Assembly (NCBI RefSeq): GCF_963678635.1
Contig: NW_026971647.1
Location: forward strand, 1-39,828
DNA length: 39,828 bases
DNA from: Symsagittifera roscoffensis
Taxonomy: Eukaryota > Xenacoelomorpha > Acoela > Convolutidae
Direction: 5' to 3'
Within the stretch, counting starts at the first letter, position 1; the number at the start of each line of letters is the position of its first letter. The notes under the pieces are model-generated. The model saw only the letters and a program-made list of their open reading frames with translations. It was not told the origin of the DNA and did no database searches. The translations under genes and the position numbers were made by a program. Below, in pieces: positions 1 to 11,092 of the stretch.

Positions 1-1318
1 TTAAGTTGAAAATAGTAAAAAACGGAACTTTTGTTTAAAAATTTTCAACAATATAAAAGTTTATAGTAAGCCTGATGTATCAACGTAATGCAAAAACATT
101 GTTAAAACATAAACCATATTTGTTAAATCCAACAGAAGAGAAGCCAAACTGAAAACTTTAAGAGGGTTTTGATTTATGAAAAAAAAACTACGCAAACAAA
201 AATTCGGTTGAGTTCTTAGTAAATATTACTTTCGATTTCCATTACAAAATTTATATTTCCCATTTCCCTTAAATGCGCTATCGTATAAGAGTTGCTTTTG
301 AGGCTACGTTTTTGCATTCTTTTTTGTTGCCGAATGAAACGAATCAGCGTGAACAGATGAACAATGTCTTACAATAATCCTTATATGCAAAATTCCGTGT
401 GAACAATTTTCGAGCAGCATAAATTTATATCTTCATCAAAGGGTGGAAAACTGGAAAACAGCCTTCATTGTTTTTAATAGCTTTTGTCTTTTGTCTGTTT
501 GTTCTGACCATTGAAAGTTGGTAGGAATTGTGTATTCAGCTGTGTTTTAGTTTTTTCTTTTTGTTTCTACGCAAAATCAATTTCCACAAATAATCATCGG
601 AAAGGGTCGAGTGATATATCTTTTTCAAGTTCTTTCAGTCATGATTATAAAGACAATCAAATTTTTTTCTTATGTCGAGAAAAACCAGTTTGAAATTTTT
701 CATTTTTGGTCAAACTTCGAGCTAATAAAGTGAGCGGTTTCTTTTTTTTAGTTTTTTGTTTCACTTTTTTTCAAAAACTGTTTTGCATCTCAAGTATGCC
801 TAAATTCTAATTTGTCTTTCAGATCGTTTCCACAACATACAGAAAAAAAAACGACAAAAAGTTGACAAAACTTGTTTGTATTTTGTACGACTGTTGCTTA
901 AGTTTTAAGCTGTGATTTAGCTACCATTTAACTTGAAATTTGATATCAAGTTTATACATATCTTGTACCTATCTGTCATTTCACCTATCTTGTAATGCAA
1001 GACACTTTGGCACAAAAAAGTTAAAATGCAGCTAGAAAACTTTATTTGACAATTTTCGAAAAAATTAAGTTAATTAAACTGTTTCGGAAGAAAAATTATT
1101 TACAATCTGAATGGATAATACTTTTTGGAGCTCAATTTTTTTTTATTTACCTGGAATGATCAATAGTTTTTAAATCATGAGGTTTGAAAACCTCTAACTT
1201 ACCCTATTTGGGATAATTGAAGCACTATTTTGCGTTTTTAGAACACGCTTATGCGGCGCGTGTTCTAGATTTGTTTATCACTTGTTTGTCCAGATTATTT
1301 GTTCTAGCCCGTGTTGAC
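1..1318. other. AT-rich non-coding stretch
   Basis: No gene can be supported here. Reading frames are short, lack convincing starts and have no recognisable domains. A single transposon-like right terminus lies at 441-463 and is listed separately. The stretch is probably downstream flank or intron of the minus-strand protease, whose later exons were not found. Confidence 0.5.
441..463 (+). mobile_element. Remnant right terminus of a hAT-like MITE
   Basis: The G-rich run followed by CTGGAAAACAGCC matches the right ends of the intact MITEs in this window, with small changes. Sequence just upstream (around 349-412) has GCGTGAACAG and GTGTGAACAA words that also occur inside those MITEs, so this is an old decayed copy. 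No left terminus or target duplication is visible. Confidence 0.45.
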
Positions 1319-1463
1319 CAAAAAAGCTAGTCATACAATTTCCATATATGGATAAATGCTAGTCATACACTTTCCATACAATTCCATACGTACAAAAAAT
1401 TGCATGAAAGGCCTTTGATTAGTATTTTTCCAATAATGGAAGTTATATGACTAGCATTTTTCC
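1319..1463. mobile_element. Inverted-repeat (MITE-like) element, second family, copy 1
   Basis: The left arm has AGCTAGTCATACAATTTCC and the right arm has GGAAGTTATATGACTAGC, which are imperfect inverted repeats. The interior repeats the same CTAGTCATACA word. A second copy lies at 2528-2757. There is no coding capacity, and target duplications are not clear, so the boundaries are approximate. Confidence 0.5.
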
Positions 1464-2017
1464 TGAAACCGAAAATATTGATTTTTTCACTTTATTTTCT
1501 CGAAATTTTTTGGTTGTGTTCGTAACCGAACACAAATGACATAAACTTTGTTTACTCAAACGCAGTAACCAAAGGCTCGGCCGTCTCGCTTTAGGAATGC
1601 TTCGCAATCAGCCTGCAATGTCTTAATTTTGTCTCACGCAAATAGTATCATGAAAGTATCAAACTTTTAAATTTTGGCAAAATTTTTCAAAGATGTTTAT
1701 TTCTTAAACTTGAAAATTTAATTACCAGACCTTGATCAAGGCAAACAAAAACATGCCATACAATTAAAAGAGGAGTGTTGAGCTTTTTTGAAAAATGTTA
1801 TCAAGAGAAAAGGGAAAAAAATCCAATATTAGTATATCCAGGATTACATTATACACATAAAAAAAATAAATTTTTGTTTGTAAATGTTTGCTTGAGTACA
1901 AAAGTCAAATGGCTGTTGAAAAAAATACAAACAAAAGATACACTTGTCATACACACAAAAAATTAATTTTTGCATGCTTGTTTGAGTACGAAAAAGTCAT
2001 TTTGCGGTTGAAAAAAG

Positions 2018-2460
2018 GGCTCTTTTCCAGTCCCCCCCCCCCCCTTTGTTAAATTACAAAAAGAGATGTTCAAAAATTGGGCTCTTTTCCAGTTCCCCCC
2101 CCCCCCCTTTTGTTAAATTACAAAAAGAGATGTTCAAAAATTGTTCACACGGCAATTTTCATGTTAGAAATGTTGTTCAGCTGTTCACGCTGACACGTTT
2201 TAATGCATTTCATAACATTAAAAATTATTTTAAAAAGACTTTCATGTTATGAATTTCAGAAAAAACGAAAGGGGGGGGGAACTGGAAAAGAGCCAAAAAT
2301 TGTTCACACGGCAATTTTCATGTTAGAAATGTTGTGAAAATTTGTTCAGCTGTTCACGCTGACACGTTTTAAGGCAGTTTATAATATTAAAAATTATTTT
2401 AAAAAGACTTTCATGTAATGAATTTCAGAAAAAATGAAAGGGGGGAACTGGAAAAGAGCC
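2018..2460. mobile_element. hAT-like MITE (outer copy of a nested pair)
   Basis: The element begins GGCTCTTTTCCAG followed by a long C run and ends with a G run and GGAAAAGAGCC, the inverted complement. It is flanked by a perfect 8-bp direct repeat, GAAAAAAG, at 2010-2017 and 2461-2468. Eight-base duplications are characteristic of hAT transposases. A second copy (2080-2294) has inserted inside it. There is no coding capacity, so movement would need a transposase from elsewhere. Confidence 0.85.
2080..2294. mobile_element. hAT-like MITE (inner copy, inserted into its own family)
   Basis: This 215-bp element has the same termini and nearly the same interior as the copy surrounding it. It is flanked by a perfect 8-bp duplication, AAAAATTG, at 2072-2079 and 2295-2302. 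AAAAATTG is a site present inside the family consensus, as the inner copy itself shows at its own equivalent position. The outer copy therefore existed first and was hit by a sibling. Confidence 0.88.
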
Positions 2461-2527
2461 GAAAAAAGACACACATTTTTGGGGCAATTTCAAAAAAAAA
2501 CTTTGAAAATTTTTTATTGTCGCCATC

Positions 2528-2757
2528 AAAAAAAGGCTATTCATACAATCTCCATATATGGAAATTGTATGATTGGCATTTTTTGTCAAAAAGTTTTTCT
2601 TTTTTTTTTAGTACGATACACCAAAACTTATGCCAAAACAAGGGAAAAGTTCTTCGAAAATTCGATGACACCATTTTAGCAAAATGTATGAAATTTGTAT
2701 GATTAGTATTTTTCCATAGACTTAATTTATGGAATTTTATGATTTGCATTTTTGGTC
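2528..2757. mobile_element. Inverted-repeat (MITE-like) element, second family, copy 2
   Basis: Positions 2535-2578 form a near-perfect palindrome built from CATACAAT.TCCATATATGG and its complement. The same GTATGATT.G(G/T)CATTTTT words recur at about 2690-2757. The words match the element at 1319-1463. The boundaries and target duplication are not resolved. Confidence 0.45.
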
Positions 2758-2874
2758 TATAGAGGTCAACCCGGGAGCCTTATTATTAATTTCCAACCCA
2801 ATCGTCAAATGCAAACTGATATATTACCTGTGAAACTTGTAGGTGATTATTTACATTAAAGAAATAATGCTCAC

Positions 2875-3048
2875 ATATTTTGAAGTCATAGTCGAAGCAG
2901 TGGGCGGCTGTAACCACAGTCCACGGGGACACTATGGTGCCTCCGCAGTAGTGCATTCGTCCATTCAGTTTTTCCTGGCCTATTCTCACGTAGAATAGCC
3001 GGTTATCTTTCGCAGGCCAGCCAGCTGCGATTCTTTTCTCAACGCTTT
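2875..3048 (-). CDS. Trypsin-like serine protease A, exon 2 (activation site to catalytic His)
   Basis: This minus-strand exon begins after a T-rich acceptor ending TTTTTAG and ends at a GTGAGC donor. It encodes an activation site (EKR followed by IAAG, the position of the IVGG-type new N terminus), a CGGTIVSPW block, and TAAHCF, which carries the catalytic histidine of S1 proteases. The product should be a secreted zymogen cleaved after Arg. Both edges are phase 1, and the upstream edge fits the donor of the signal-peptide exon at 5974-6083. The exons that would carry the catalytic Asp and Ser were not found between 1 and 2874, so the gene may continue outside the window or be truncated. The intron upstream holds several MITEs. 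The S1 assignment is firm; substrate specificity cannot be judged. Confidence 0.85.
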
Positions 3049-3124
3049 CTAAAAAGATTTTTGAGCTGTGAATTATTTTGTAATAAGTGTTTCAGTTATT
3101 TGTTGAAGTGCGATTGATGGTTTT

Positions 3125-3350
3125 GGCTCTTTTCCAGTTCCCCCCCCCCCAGTTTCCAGTTTCCCCCAGTTTCCAAATTTGAAAAGTCTTTTTAACGATG
3201 TCATAATGCAATGAAATTTGGCGTGGTGAACAAATCGACAATTCTGAACAGATTTGTTCTTCATACATTACAGCACGCATTTAGCCGTAATAACACGTAA
3301 AACAAAGATAAAACTCGGTATTTTGAAAGGGGGGAAACTGGAAAAGAGCC
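3125..3350. mobile_element. hAT-like MITE in protease A intron
   Basis: This 226-bp element starts GGCTCTTTTCCAGTTCC plus a C run and ends with a G run plus AAACTGGAAAAGAGCC. A perfect 8-bp duplication, ATGGTTTT, flanks it (3117-3124 and 3351-3358). Its interior differs from the 2018-2460 copy but closely matches the outer copy at 38433-38885, including the words GCATTTAGCCGTAATAACAC and AACTCGGTATTTTGAAAGG. Confidence 0.88.
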
Positions 3351-4696
3351 ATGGTTTTATGGTTATACAATGATAATACTTTGCATTCTCAGAAACTGTC
3401 CTTATTAAAAGTAGTGGGCGTAACACGTGAAATCAGACGACAATACCATAACCTCTCCTTGCGGCTCTTTTGTATTTCCCCATGGACTATCAAACTAGGG
3501 GCCCATCTAAAGCTGGATGTACATGTTCAATAAGTTTTGAACTCACTGTACTGATGCGGGAAGCAAAAGGTTATCTCAAAAACTGAAAAATTGGGCTTCA
3601 CCCACCACCTCAGTTTTTTCTCTACAAGAACAAATAATAGCGGTTCTTGAAAAATTGAAATTTTCCCCAGAATTTATTGTATTTTTTCAAAATTTTAAGG
3701 CGTGGCTTTTTCTAGTCCTGTCCCTTGGATTTTTAGTGAAATCAAAAGTTGAAAGTCTCTTTAAAAAGATTTTTTATGGCACAAACTGCAATACAACGTG
3801 TATGCAGGAACATGCGAAAAAGTTTTTACACGTCTTACATGCAAAATGCTGAGTGAAAAATTTTTAACCACTTTGTTTCTGTAACTTTTCGAGGGTGTGG
3901 TAAAAAGGAAAATATCCTAAGGCGCAGTCGGTTTTTTTGCAAGAAAACTTCTCAAAAATGGTTTCCTTGATTCACCCTTGATAGCATATTCGGTTGACAG
4001 CTTTCGAGAACACAATTAAACAGACAAAAGATGAAAACATTGTTGTGAAGATGGTAAATTCACCAGATAAAGTTACATGATTAAAAAAATAAAACAAGGA
4101 AATATAGAATGAAGACCGCACCTATTTGAGGAAGTGAGCAAAAACAAAAATTTTTAAAGCATTGACTTTTCTGAACATCAAAATTTTTTTAAAAAAAATT
4201 CGACGCCAACGTTTATACAGAAGAGTTTGCTCAACAATTTTTAATACGAAATAAAATCTTAGACTCGGGATGGTAATTTAAGGATGGAAGTCAAAAACTC
4301 CAAAAAAGTGAAAAACCAAATTATTGAATTTTCCAAGGACATTACTTTTAGAGGAACGAAAAACGGGTTTAGCTGCTTATGCAGAGAAGTTTTACCTTCC
4401 CCGTGTTCTTTCGATAGAAGCAAAAATATACGATTCGGAAGGAAGTTTTTGAGAAAAAGTCATTGAATTTGATAAAATGGTTAAGCAATCAACTTTTTGA
4501 CTTTTCTCATTGTCATAACTTTTTCTGACCAACTGTCATAATAGTTCGGTTTTTACCGCTCATGTCGTTGAGCTTCCCACAACTCTTTGTTTCCATTGAA
4601 ACTTAAATCTCAGTTGGGTTTGTAGTTATCAAGACAAATCGATAAGTTTGAAACTAAAAGTTCAAAAAATAAAATCTCATATATTTTATTTATTTG

Positions 4697-4697
<1 letters not shown>

Positions 4698-4758
<61 letters not shown>
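4698..4758. repeat. (TA)n microsatellite
   Basis: About 30 uninterrupted TA units lie within the AT-rich intronic sequence of protease A. The tract is a simple repeat and probably varies in length between individuals. Confidence 0.95.
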
Positions 4759-4762
<4 letters not shown>

Positions 4763-5234
4763 AAACTTTCCCCTCACCGACTTTTTTGAAGGCTGCAGAA
4801 AATGGAGCAAGATACAAATCAGACAACATGTTTATGCAGGCACTCAAGATTTTCGTTGCTTACGTTTTTTTTGCAAATCGGTCGAAAATTTTTAAAAAAA
4901 CTAGCCTTTTTTCGAAAGAAAGTCAAAACGGTTTTGCAAAGCGTCTCAAAAAACACCGATCTCAATAATTTTTTCATCATATCTGTTTTTTGTCAACCAG
5001 AAAAACCTAATTTTGCTTCTTTTTACTAGTGATTTTGGTTCACCGCATTAAGTTATGACGTAAAATAAGCGCGGGTTGACTTGTCATTGATAACTATTGC
5101 TGGATCAGTATACAAACGAAACCCGCATTAACAAAAAAGCTAGAATAGTTTTGAGTATAAAAGTTCGAGTACGAAAGTTGAAAATCAAAACCGTTTGAAA
5201 ATGAATATAATGAAACATCTAATAAATTTTTAAG

Positions 5235-5640
5235 TTTTCTCGTTTCTTCCCCCCCCCCCCACCTCACACAAGCATCAGTTTTATGGAGTTTAGGGTTGTT
5301 TTACAAGGTCGGCTATGAATATTAAATGTTTGCCATAGTCTAATTAGTCTGCATGTCAATTTTCATGACAATTTGAGGCTATTTTTCATCTGCAATGTTT
5401 TATAATTAAAATAATTATTCCCATTATCAGATTGTCAAGAGAATTGAAAAATTGACATGCAAATAATTTAGGCCATGACAAACATATTTGGTCTTCTTAA
5501 TTAACCTTGTAAAATCACTCATTAGACCATAAAATTGATGCTCATATGAGGTGGGGGTAAGGAAAAAGAGCCCAAATGGACAATGTGAACAGTAATTTGA
5601 GTTATAAAAATTTGCAGGTGGGGGAAAAGGAAAAAGAGCC
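5235..5640. mobile_element. Composite MITE with long terminal inverted arms
   Basis: The left arm (about 5235-5345: C run, ACCTCACACAAGCATCAG, then the TTTTACAAGGT and GCCATAGTC words) is the complement of the right arm (about 5470-5572: GGCCATGACAAACATATT, TTGTAAAATCACTC, GGTGGGGG, GGAAAAAGAGCC). A second right terminus follows at 5616-5640, so this is a nested or truncated pair. The extreme left end is degenerate and no target duplication could be fixed. Related arms occur at 6828-6933, 7598-7812 and 38455-38648. Confidence 0.7.
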
Positions 5641-5973
5641 GTTTTCTTTCAGCAATTTCAGACTAAATTTGAAGCCTTTTACAAACTAATGCGAGTCAAA
5701 AGATTGCAAAGAGTTTTTAGCACGAGGAGATTGTACGATGTAAGGTATGAAAAGCAAAAAAGTTCTTAATAGTCAGTTTGCTCACTATATGAAACTTCTT
5801 TACCTTATGGCAATAAAAAATGTTTAAAACTAAAAATCAAATGAGGGGAGGGAAATGGAAATTAGCAATGCCTTCTTGTTTAAATGTTTTTAAGCTTGAA
5901 AAATGAACAGCTTCTTTTCGGTGGGCTGTACTTAGGGTTAGCAAGTACTGAAAAGAAAACATAGTCGACTGAC

Positions 5974-6083
5974 CTGGTTGTCTATTCAAAAAAATTCGGT
6001 TTATCTGGTTTTGTTGCATAAAACTTGTAGCGATTGCTAAGATAGCACAAATTATTGGCACAAAAAAAAATCGGAAGATGCAT
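5974..6083 (-). CDS. Trypsin-like serine protease A, exon 1 (signal peptide), frameshifted
   Basis: This minus-strand exon carries a strongly hydrophobic leader (VPIICAILAIATS) followed by a short pro-region. It ends at a consensus donor CAG/GTCAGT in phase 1, which is the phase needed to join the exon at 2875-3048 and produce a continuous pro-peptide up to the EKR activation site. The only upstream ATG (6083-6081) is in a different frame from the leader. The two frames meet at a run of nine T on the minus strand (nine A on the plus strand, near 6062-6070), and a one-base length difference there would explain the break. It may be a sequencing or assembly error, or a true null allele. There is no other ATG near the start of the leader frame. 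The pairing of the exons is inference, supported by phase, order and content. Confidence 0.6.
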
Positions 6084-6305
6084 AGCAATTGCTTTTGTTG
6101 AATGTTAGATCGCGCGTTTGCTTGGGAAAGTTATTGGTTCAAAAATGAAAACTTTCAGAAAAGTGGCGTCAAATTATTCAGTTTTCTTGCCTTTCATCAA
6201 TTCCCGCAAATAAAGGTTTCCCGCGATCAATTACTGTGATCAACTAGCGAAAAACATTTTATTCGAGCACCTTAGAAAATAGAAAAAAAAATAGGAAACT
6301 GTTTA

Positions 6306-6558
6306 GGCTCTTTTCCGGGTCTTTCCCATCAAAACCCCTCAACTTTTAGTTCTTTTCCACACTCCTTGGTTTTTTTGAAATTTATTATACGAAATCTATT
6401 TAAAATATTTTTTTTTGTAATAAACTGCAATAAAAAGTGTTAGCGTGAACAGGAGGACAGACTTCTTCAACAATTGTAACCTGAAAATTAAAGTGTGAAC
6501 ATTTTTAATGATCTTTGTTTTGTAATTTAACAGGGGGATGGGAAATCGGAAATCAACC
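6306..6558. mobile_element. Degenerate hAT-like MITE
   Basis: The left end GGCTCTTTTCCGGG and a decayed right end (GGGATGGGAAATCGGAAATC) enclose interior words shared with the other copies (AATAAACTGCAATAAAAAGTGT, GCGTGAACAG). A second left-end-like motif (AGTTCTTTTCCACACTCC) lies at about 6348-6365, suggesting nesting. No target duplication is preserved. Confidence 0.55.
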
Positions 6559-6791
6559 CAACCTTTCCCATAAAAGCACCCCCCCCCCAGAACGTTCCAA
6601 CTGTATACACATTATACGATTTATTTATATCACTATATATACTGAAATTAGTTTTAATGGAAACGTTTCAATTATAATTTTTGGTATATCAATTAAAATT
6701 TCAAATTAAATTTCAATTAAAATTTCAATTAACGCCTGGAACTCACCTGACATGACCTATTTTGCCTAGCTGAATTCTAGTTTCGCAAATA

Positions 6792-6933
6792 GGCTCTTTT
6801 TCAGTTTCCCCCTTGGTTGTAAAATTAGGCCATGACAAACATATTTGGATTTCATAATAAACCTTGTATAATCACTCGTTAGACCATAAAACTGATGCTC
6901 ATGAGAGGTGGGGGGAGGGGAGGAAAAAGAGCC
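6792..6933. mobile_element. Hybrid or truncated MITE
   Basis: The left terminus (GGCTCTTTTTCAGTTTCCCCC) is of the short-arm type. From about 6828 the sequence is the right arm of the long-arm type (GGCCATGACAAACATATTTGG to AGGAAAAAGAGCC). It looks like a recombinant, a deletion, or a nested insertion that lost one end. No matching 8-bp flanks are seen. Confidence 0.55.
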
Positions 6934-7337
6934 TTCCCGTTTTATTTTTTTTGAACTTCACTAAAAGAAAGTCTATATAAAACTATTTTTCACGTTGTAA
7001 ACTGCATTAAAATGTGTCATCGTGAGTAGGTGAACAAAATTTCACAGCATTTATAATATCGAAAATAGCATGTGAACCTTTTTTTTCAGATTTGTTTTGA
7101 TATTTTAGGAGGTGGGTGGGAAACTGGGGCTCTTATCCCCCTACCTCAGACAATCATGAATTTTATGGTGTAATGAGTAGTTTTACAGGGTTAATTACGA
7201 AAATCAAATAAGTTTGCCATGGCCTTATTAGTCTGTAGGTCTATTTTCATTACAATCGAATAATGTGAACAAATTTTTCATTTGTAAAATCTTACAGATG
7301 GGTGGAAAGGAAAAAGAGCCGAAACTGGAAAAAAGCC
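6934..7337. mobile_element. Older MITE interrupted by the 7128-7320 copy
   Basis: The right end GGTGGGTGGGAAACTGG is split by the insertion at 7128-7320 and resumes as GAAACTGGAAAAAAGCC. The interior has the reversed family words AAAGTCTATATAAAACTA and AACTGCATTAAAATGTGTC. The left end is decayed and abuts the element ending at 6933, so the left boundary is uncertain. Confidence 0.5.
7128..7320. mobile_element. hAT-like MITE nested in another MITE's terminus
   Basis: This 193-bp element runs from GGCTCTTATCCCCCTACC to GGAAAGGAAAAAGAGCC and is flanked by a perfect 8-bp duplication, GAAACTGG (7120-7127 and 7321-7328). The duplicated bases are part of the right-terminus consensus of the same group of elements, so the insertion hit the end of an older copy. 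Confidence 0.85.
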
Positions 7338-7597
7338 CGCAAGTATTGCAAAAAACAAAAAATTCGAAACTTTCGAAGAAATGAAGAGAATAATTGGAGA
7401 AGTATTGGCCACAAACATAATAGTGATTCAAATGTGTAACAAAAATGGTTGAAATAACACATACAATGTAACTATATTTAAATGTAACTATGCTATCTAC
7501 CTATTAGTATAATTAGAAACCTTTGGGGGTCTATAATGGGAAAGCTTTGAGGTGCTATAAATTTTTTGATACTAGGCTGCGGCTATAATGGGAAACA

Positions 7598-7812
7598 CGC
7601 CTTTTTTTCTACCCCCCCTCCCCCAACTTGCAAAACCCTAGGTGTGAAATTGTGTTCAATTTATCCGAATGTTCAAAAAATTGGCATGCGAGGTAATTAC
7701 GTTTTGACAAACATATTTGATCTTCATGTTAAACCTTGTGAAACCCCTCGTTACAGTTGCACCATAAAATTGATGTTTATGTGAGGTTTGGGTGGGGGGA
7801 AGAAAAAGAGCT
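7598..7812. mobile_element. Long-arm type MITE, diverged
   Basis: The left side has CTTTTTTTCTACCCCCCCTCCCCC. The right side has GACAAACATATTTGATCTTC, CCATAAAATTGATG, a G run and GAAGAAAAAGAGCTC. These match the 5235-5572 element arms. The ends are diverged and no target duplication was identified. Confidence 0.55.
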
Positions 7813-10800
7813 CTTTTTAGTAGTAAAAAGTGTTTCCTCAAGAGAATATAATGAGTCTCTCCTTTTTTTGTCTAACAGAAAATTAGCAACAATTTTCAGG
7901 CATTATTTCCCCAAATTTAAATTTCAGCGTGAACACAATGTGTCACAATGCGCGAAGAAAAGACCAAAAAATGTGAAAAATAAAATTACATCGTTTCTTA
8001 CATTGTGTAATCACGCATTAGGCCTGTATAAAACATTTAGCAGCTAGGGAGACAAAAAAGAATTATAGGGATTTGAAACGAGCCAAAAAACAGGGAACCT
8101 TTTTTTTCATTTTCTTAGTTTTTTTACGTGATTTTTTGGCTGAGTGCATAAAGTTAGAACAAAAGTATTCACAAAAAATAGTTTTTCTCCATGTAAAATT
8201 TTATTATATTATGACACCGTGACAACAAACTGGGGTTGGAAATAAGCCAAAATGTATTATCCCAACCCCATCCCCACAGCTCCCCCTTTCAGTTTGTCAA
8301 TTTATTATTGTCTATGGATCATGTTTTGCTAGTTCCTAAGAGAAGTACGATTTTTCTATACAGGAATAATCACACATATGCTAATTCACAGTCCGTGTTT
8401 AATTGTTTCTGATTCATTAAAAATGAGAGCAATAAATTACTGGTTGGCGGGGGGGTATTGTTTGCGGATTATAATTATGCATTCATCCAAAGAATGGTCC
8501 AAAAAATTTAGCACTGACTCGGTTATCTAGAGATCATAAATTTTAGCTGAAGCTCTCTTTCAAAGTCTTAAATTCCAAAGTCAATGGTAGTCTTACATCT
8601 CTTTAAGCAAAAAGCCATGATGATAACAAATAATTTATGATGATTAAAGCTGTTCACAATTTTTAGTTTTTGTTCAAAATGCCTAATTTCTTTGCATTAC
8701 GATAACGTTAAAAACTAGATTTTCAATTATGAATTCTTTTTGACTCTTTAGTGGTTTGAAAAGAATTAATAAAAAACAGCCCAAATTGGACCTTTCTATG
8801 AGTTGTTGGATGAAGAGAAAAGAAAGTTCAAGCTATCCGTTTGAGAATTTTTTTTAAACTTGGAGAGTAAATTGTCTTTCTCATTATAGGTCCTTTAGGG
8901 AAAAACTCAGACAAGTTTTATACATGCCCAGTGAAATACCTTGCGTATCTTGGTTTGTTATGCACAACTAGTAACTATATGAAGCGCTAAAATTCGGACC
9001 CATTTTAGATTCAGTTTTTTGAGAACGCTTATACGAAAGAAAGTCAAAATAATTTGACTTGCTGGCCTGGCTTTAATTTTCTTTCTACTAGGCTCGAGGG
9101 GCTGTAATGGGACATACCAGAAAGTTTTTTTTGGGAAATTATTTCTAGTTGTTGAGTTGCTTATGCGAAAATTACAATATAATTTTAAATGGGACATAAA
9201 AGGGATATAGAATTTGCAAAGTTCAGTTTTTAAGCATTGAAAAGTTCAAACGTTTTTTTTTCAAACTTTTGCTTTTTTTTACAACTCTAAGAGACTCACG
9301 TTTGAAACTTTGACAAATGGTTTTCTTACCTGTTTTTTTTGTGAGAAATTAGCCGGATAAAACGTTAAGAAACATTTCAAGGGGCATTTGTCTATGGACC
9401 TAGAAGGCAACAGAGAGGCTTTTTTTGGGTCAAAACTTTCAAAGCAAACTTTCAAAAAGCGAAATTAGAGTTGATTGTGTTCATCAAAAAGCCAAAGATC
9501 TAAACTAAGTCCTCATGCAGGTTTCTTTTTTCCTAAATAACGGAATCGCTTAATTAACTTATCGTTCTGTATAAAACTATTAAGACACTACAGCGCGTTT
9601 GTTATGCGGTTCAAAATTGATTTATGTTGGTTGAGAAGAAACATAACATGAAAAAATGTTTATTTTGATTTATGGTGATATACATCAACATTATTTAACG
9701 AAAAGAAAGTTTTTTCAATTTTATCTGGATTAAGACAAAATAATTGTTTGCTCAAAAAAATAATGTCGAAAAAATATTAATTCTGGTTGAAATCAAAAGA
9801 TTTTCTGTTATCTTGCTGATAAATAAATATCAAGTTTTTGGGACCTCAGTTACACTAAAACTATTTTTAATAACTCAGTTGAAAATTCTTTCCTTTCACA
9901 AGGCACGATATGAATGAAATTGTTTAATTGTTTGATATGAGTTAGAAATATTGCTTCAACCCACTGAAAAAACTCAAATGTTTGACGAAAACGAAAAAAA
10001 AAGTTTTTGTGAGATTTATGCAAAAACAAATTTCTATATAACGACTACCGAAATACTATCACACAAAAATTTAAACAACAGCTGACACTTGCATAACAAA
10101 AGAAACAGTTATTTGATAATTTGTAATTTTTTTCAAAAAATTTCTGATAAGGAGGCATGAAAAAATTGTAATCGTAATTCAAAATCAAAAAAACAATGTA
10201 AAACGCAATTGTGCATATCAATTGATGAAAAAACCGATGGCAAACGACGCATTTAAAAATTAGTTGAACAAAATTTGGGAAAGCTCATCATAGTTCAATT
10301 GAAATTTTATACAAAACCGCAGGAAAAATTAGTTTATTTTAAAATCTAATAATCTTTTTGAGAGTTTAAAATAAAAAAAACTATCGCAAAATTCTGTAAA
10401 AAAGAATTGCAATAGACTTGAACAAGAGTTTTTGCTTATCATTTATAGACACTTCTAGAATTCAAAAAACTGACCATAAAAACTTAATTCGTGTCCTACT
10501 GTTTTGTTCGTCAAAAGTAAAAAAAAAAACGATGGTTTGGAAATTAATTTTGCAGATTTGTTTTTCCATTGTTGTCAAATGAAAATTCTTTTCAAGACAA
10601 AGATTTTTCTTTTGAAAACAGTTTTCTGGACTGATGGTTTGAACACATAAGTTCTTAGACTGAGTCATTGTATAGGATAAAATGATGTCATGCCTTTTTT
10701 TTGGATAGCTAGTACGTTAAAGACTGATGGTTTAGTGTGCGCTATCATTCACAAAGATATTACAAATGATTTGGCTCAAAAGCTAAATCGATTGAGCATT

Positions 10801-11092
10801 TACTGCCCTACAGACAAACCTGCAAATTGCAAATAAAAAAATTGATCTTGAAAGTCAAATCTATATCTCCTTCTCAAAATTTTAAACTTAATTCACGGAA
10901 TTACATAATGAACGTTTTTACCTTTTGCATAATAAGTTTTAGGCGGTCATCTTTCTTATAATTTTTTGACTGAATGAATTGAATCGTCTTACCTAAATGC
11001 TTTTGTTCTTACTAAAATCGAGTTTTAATAACGCCCAAAACCAAAAAATTTGACTGGTTTTCAAATTGTTTTTTGATTTATGTCTAATTCAG
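7813..11092. other. Long AT-rich interval without a supportable gene
   Basis: No reading frame here has a convincing start, domain or splice pair. The word CTATAATGGGAAA and variants recur near 7530-7600 and 9100-9120, pointing to small decayed repeats. Homopolymer A and T runs are frequent. A G run occurs at about 8450. Confidence 0.5.

Larger units (their letters stand above)
3049..5973 (-). other. Inferred intron of protease A, with transposons and a microsatellite
   Basis: This is the interval between the two matching phase-1 exons of the minus-strand protease. Apart from the MITE at 3125-3350, the (TA)n tract at 4698-4758 and the MITE complex at 5235-5640, nothing gene-like was seen. 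Open frames inside are short and without domains. Confidence 0.5.

Noticed and set aside
511-693. Short plus-strand frame with a hydrophobic start
   Set aside because: It begins with TTG, not ATG, in AT-rich DNA, with no splice partner or family.
1556-1627. Minus-strand patch reading ADCEAFLKRDGRAFGYC before a stop
   Set aside because: It resembles a small Cys-rich secreted peptide end, but it is very short, lacks a convincing acceptor and has no upstream exon.
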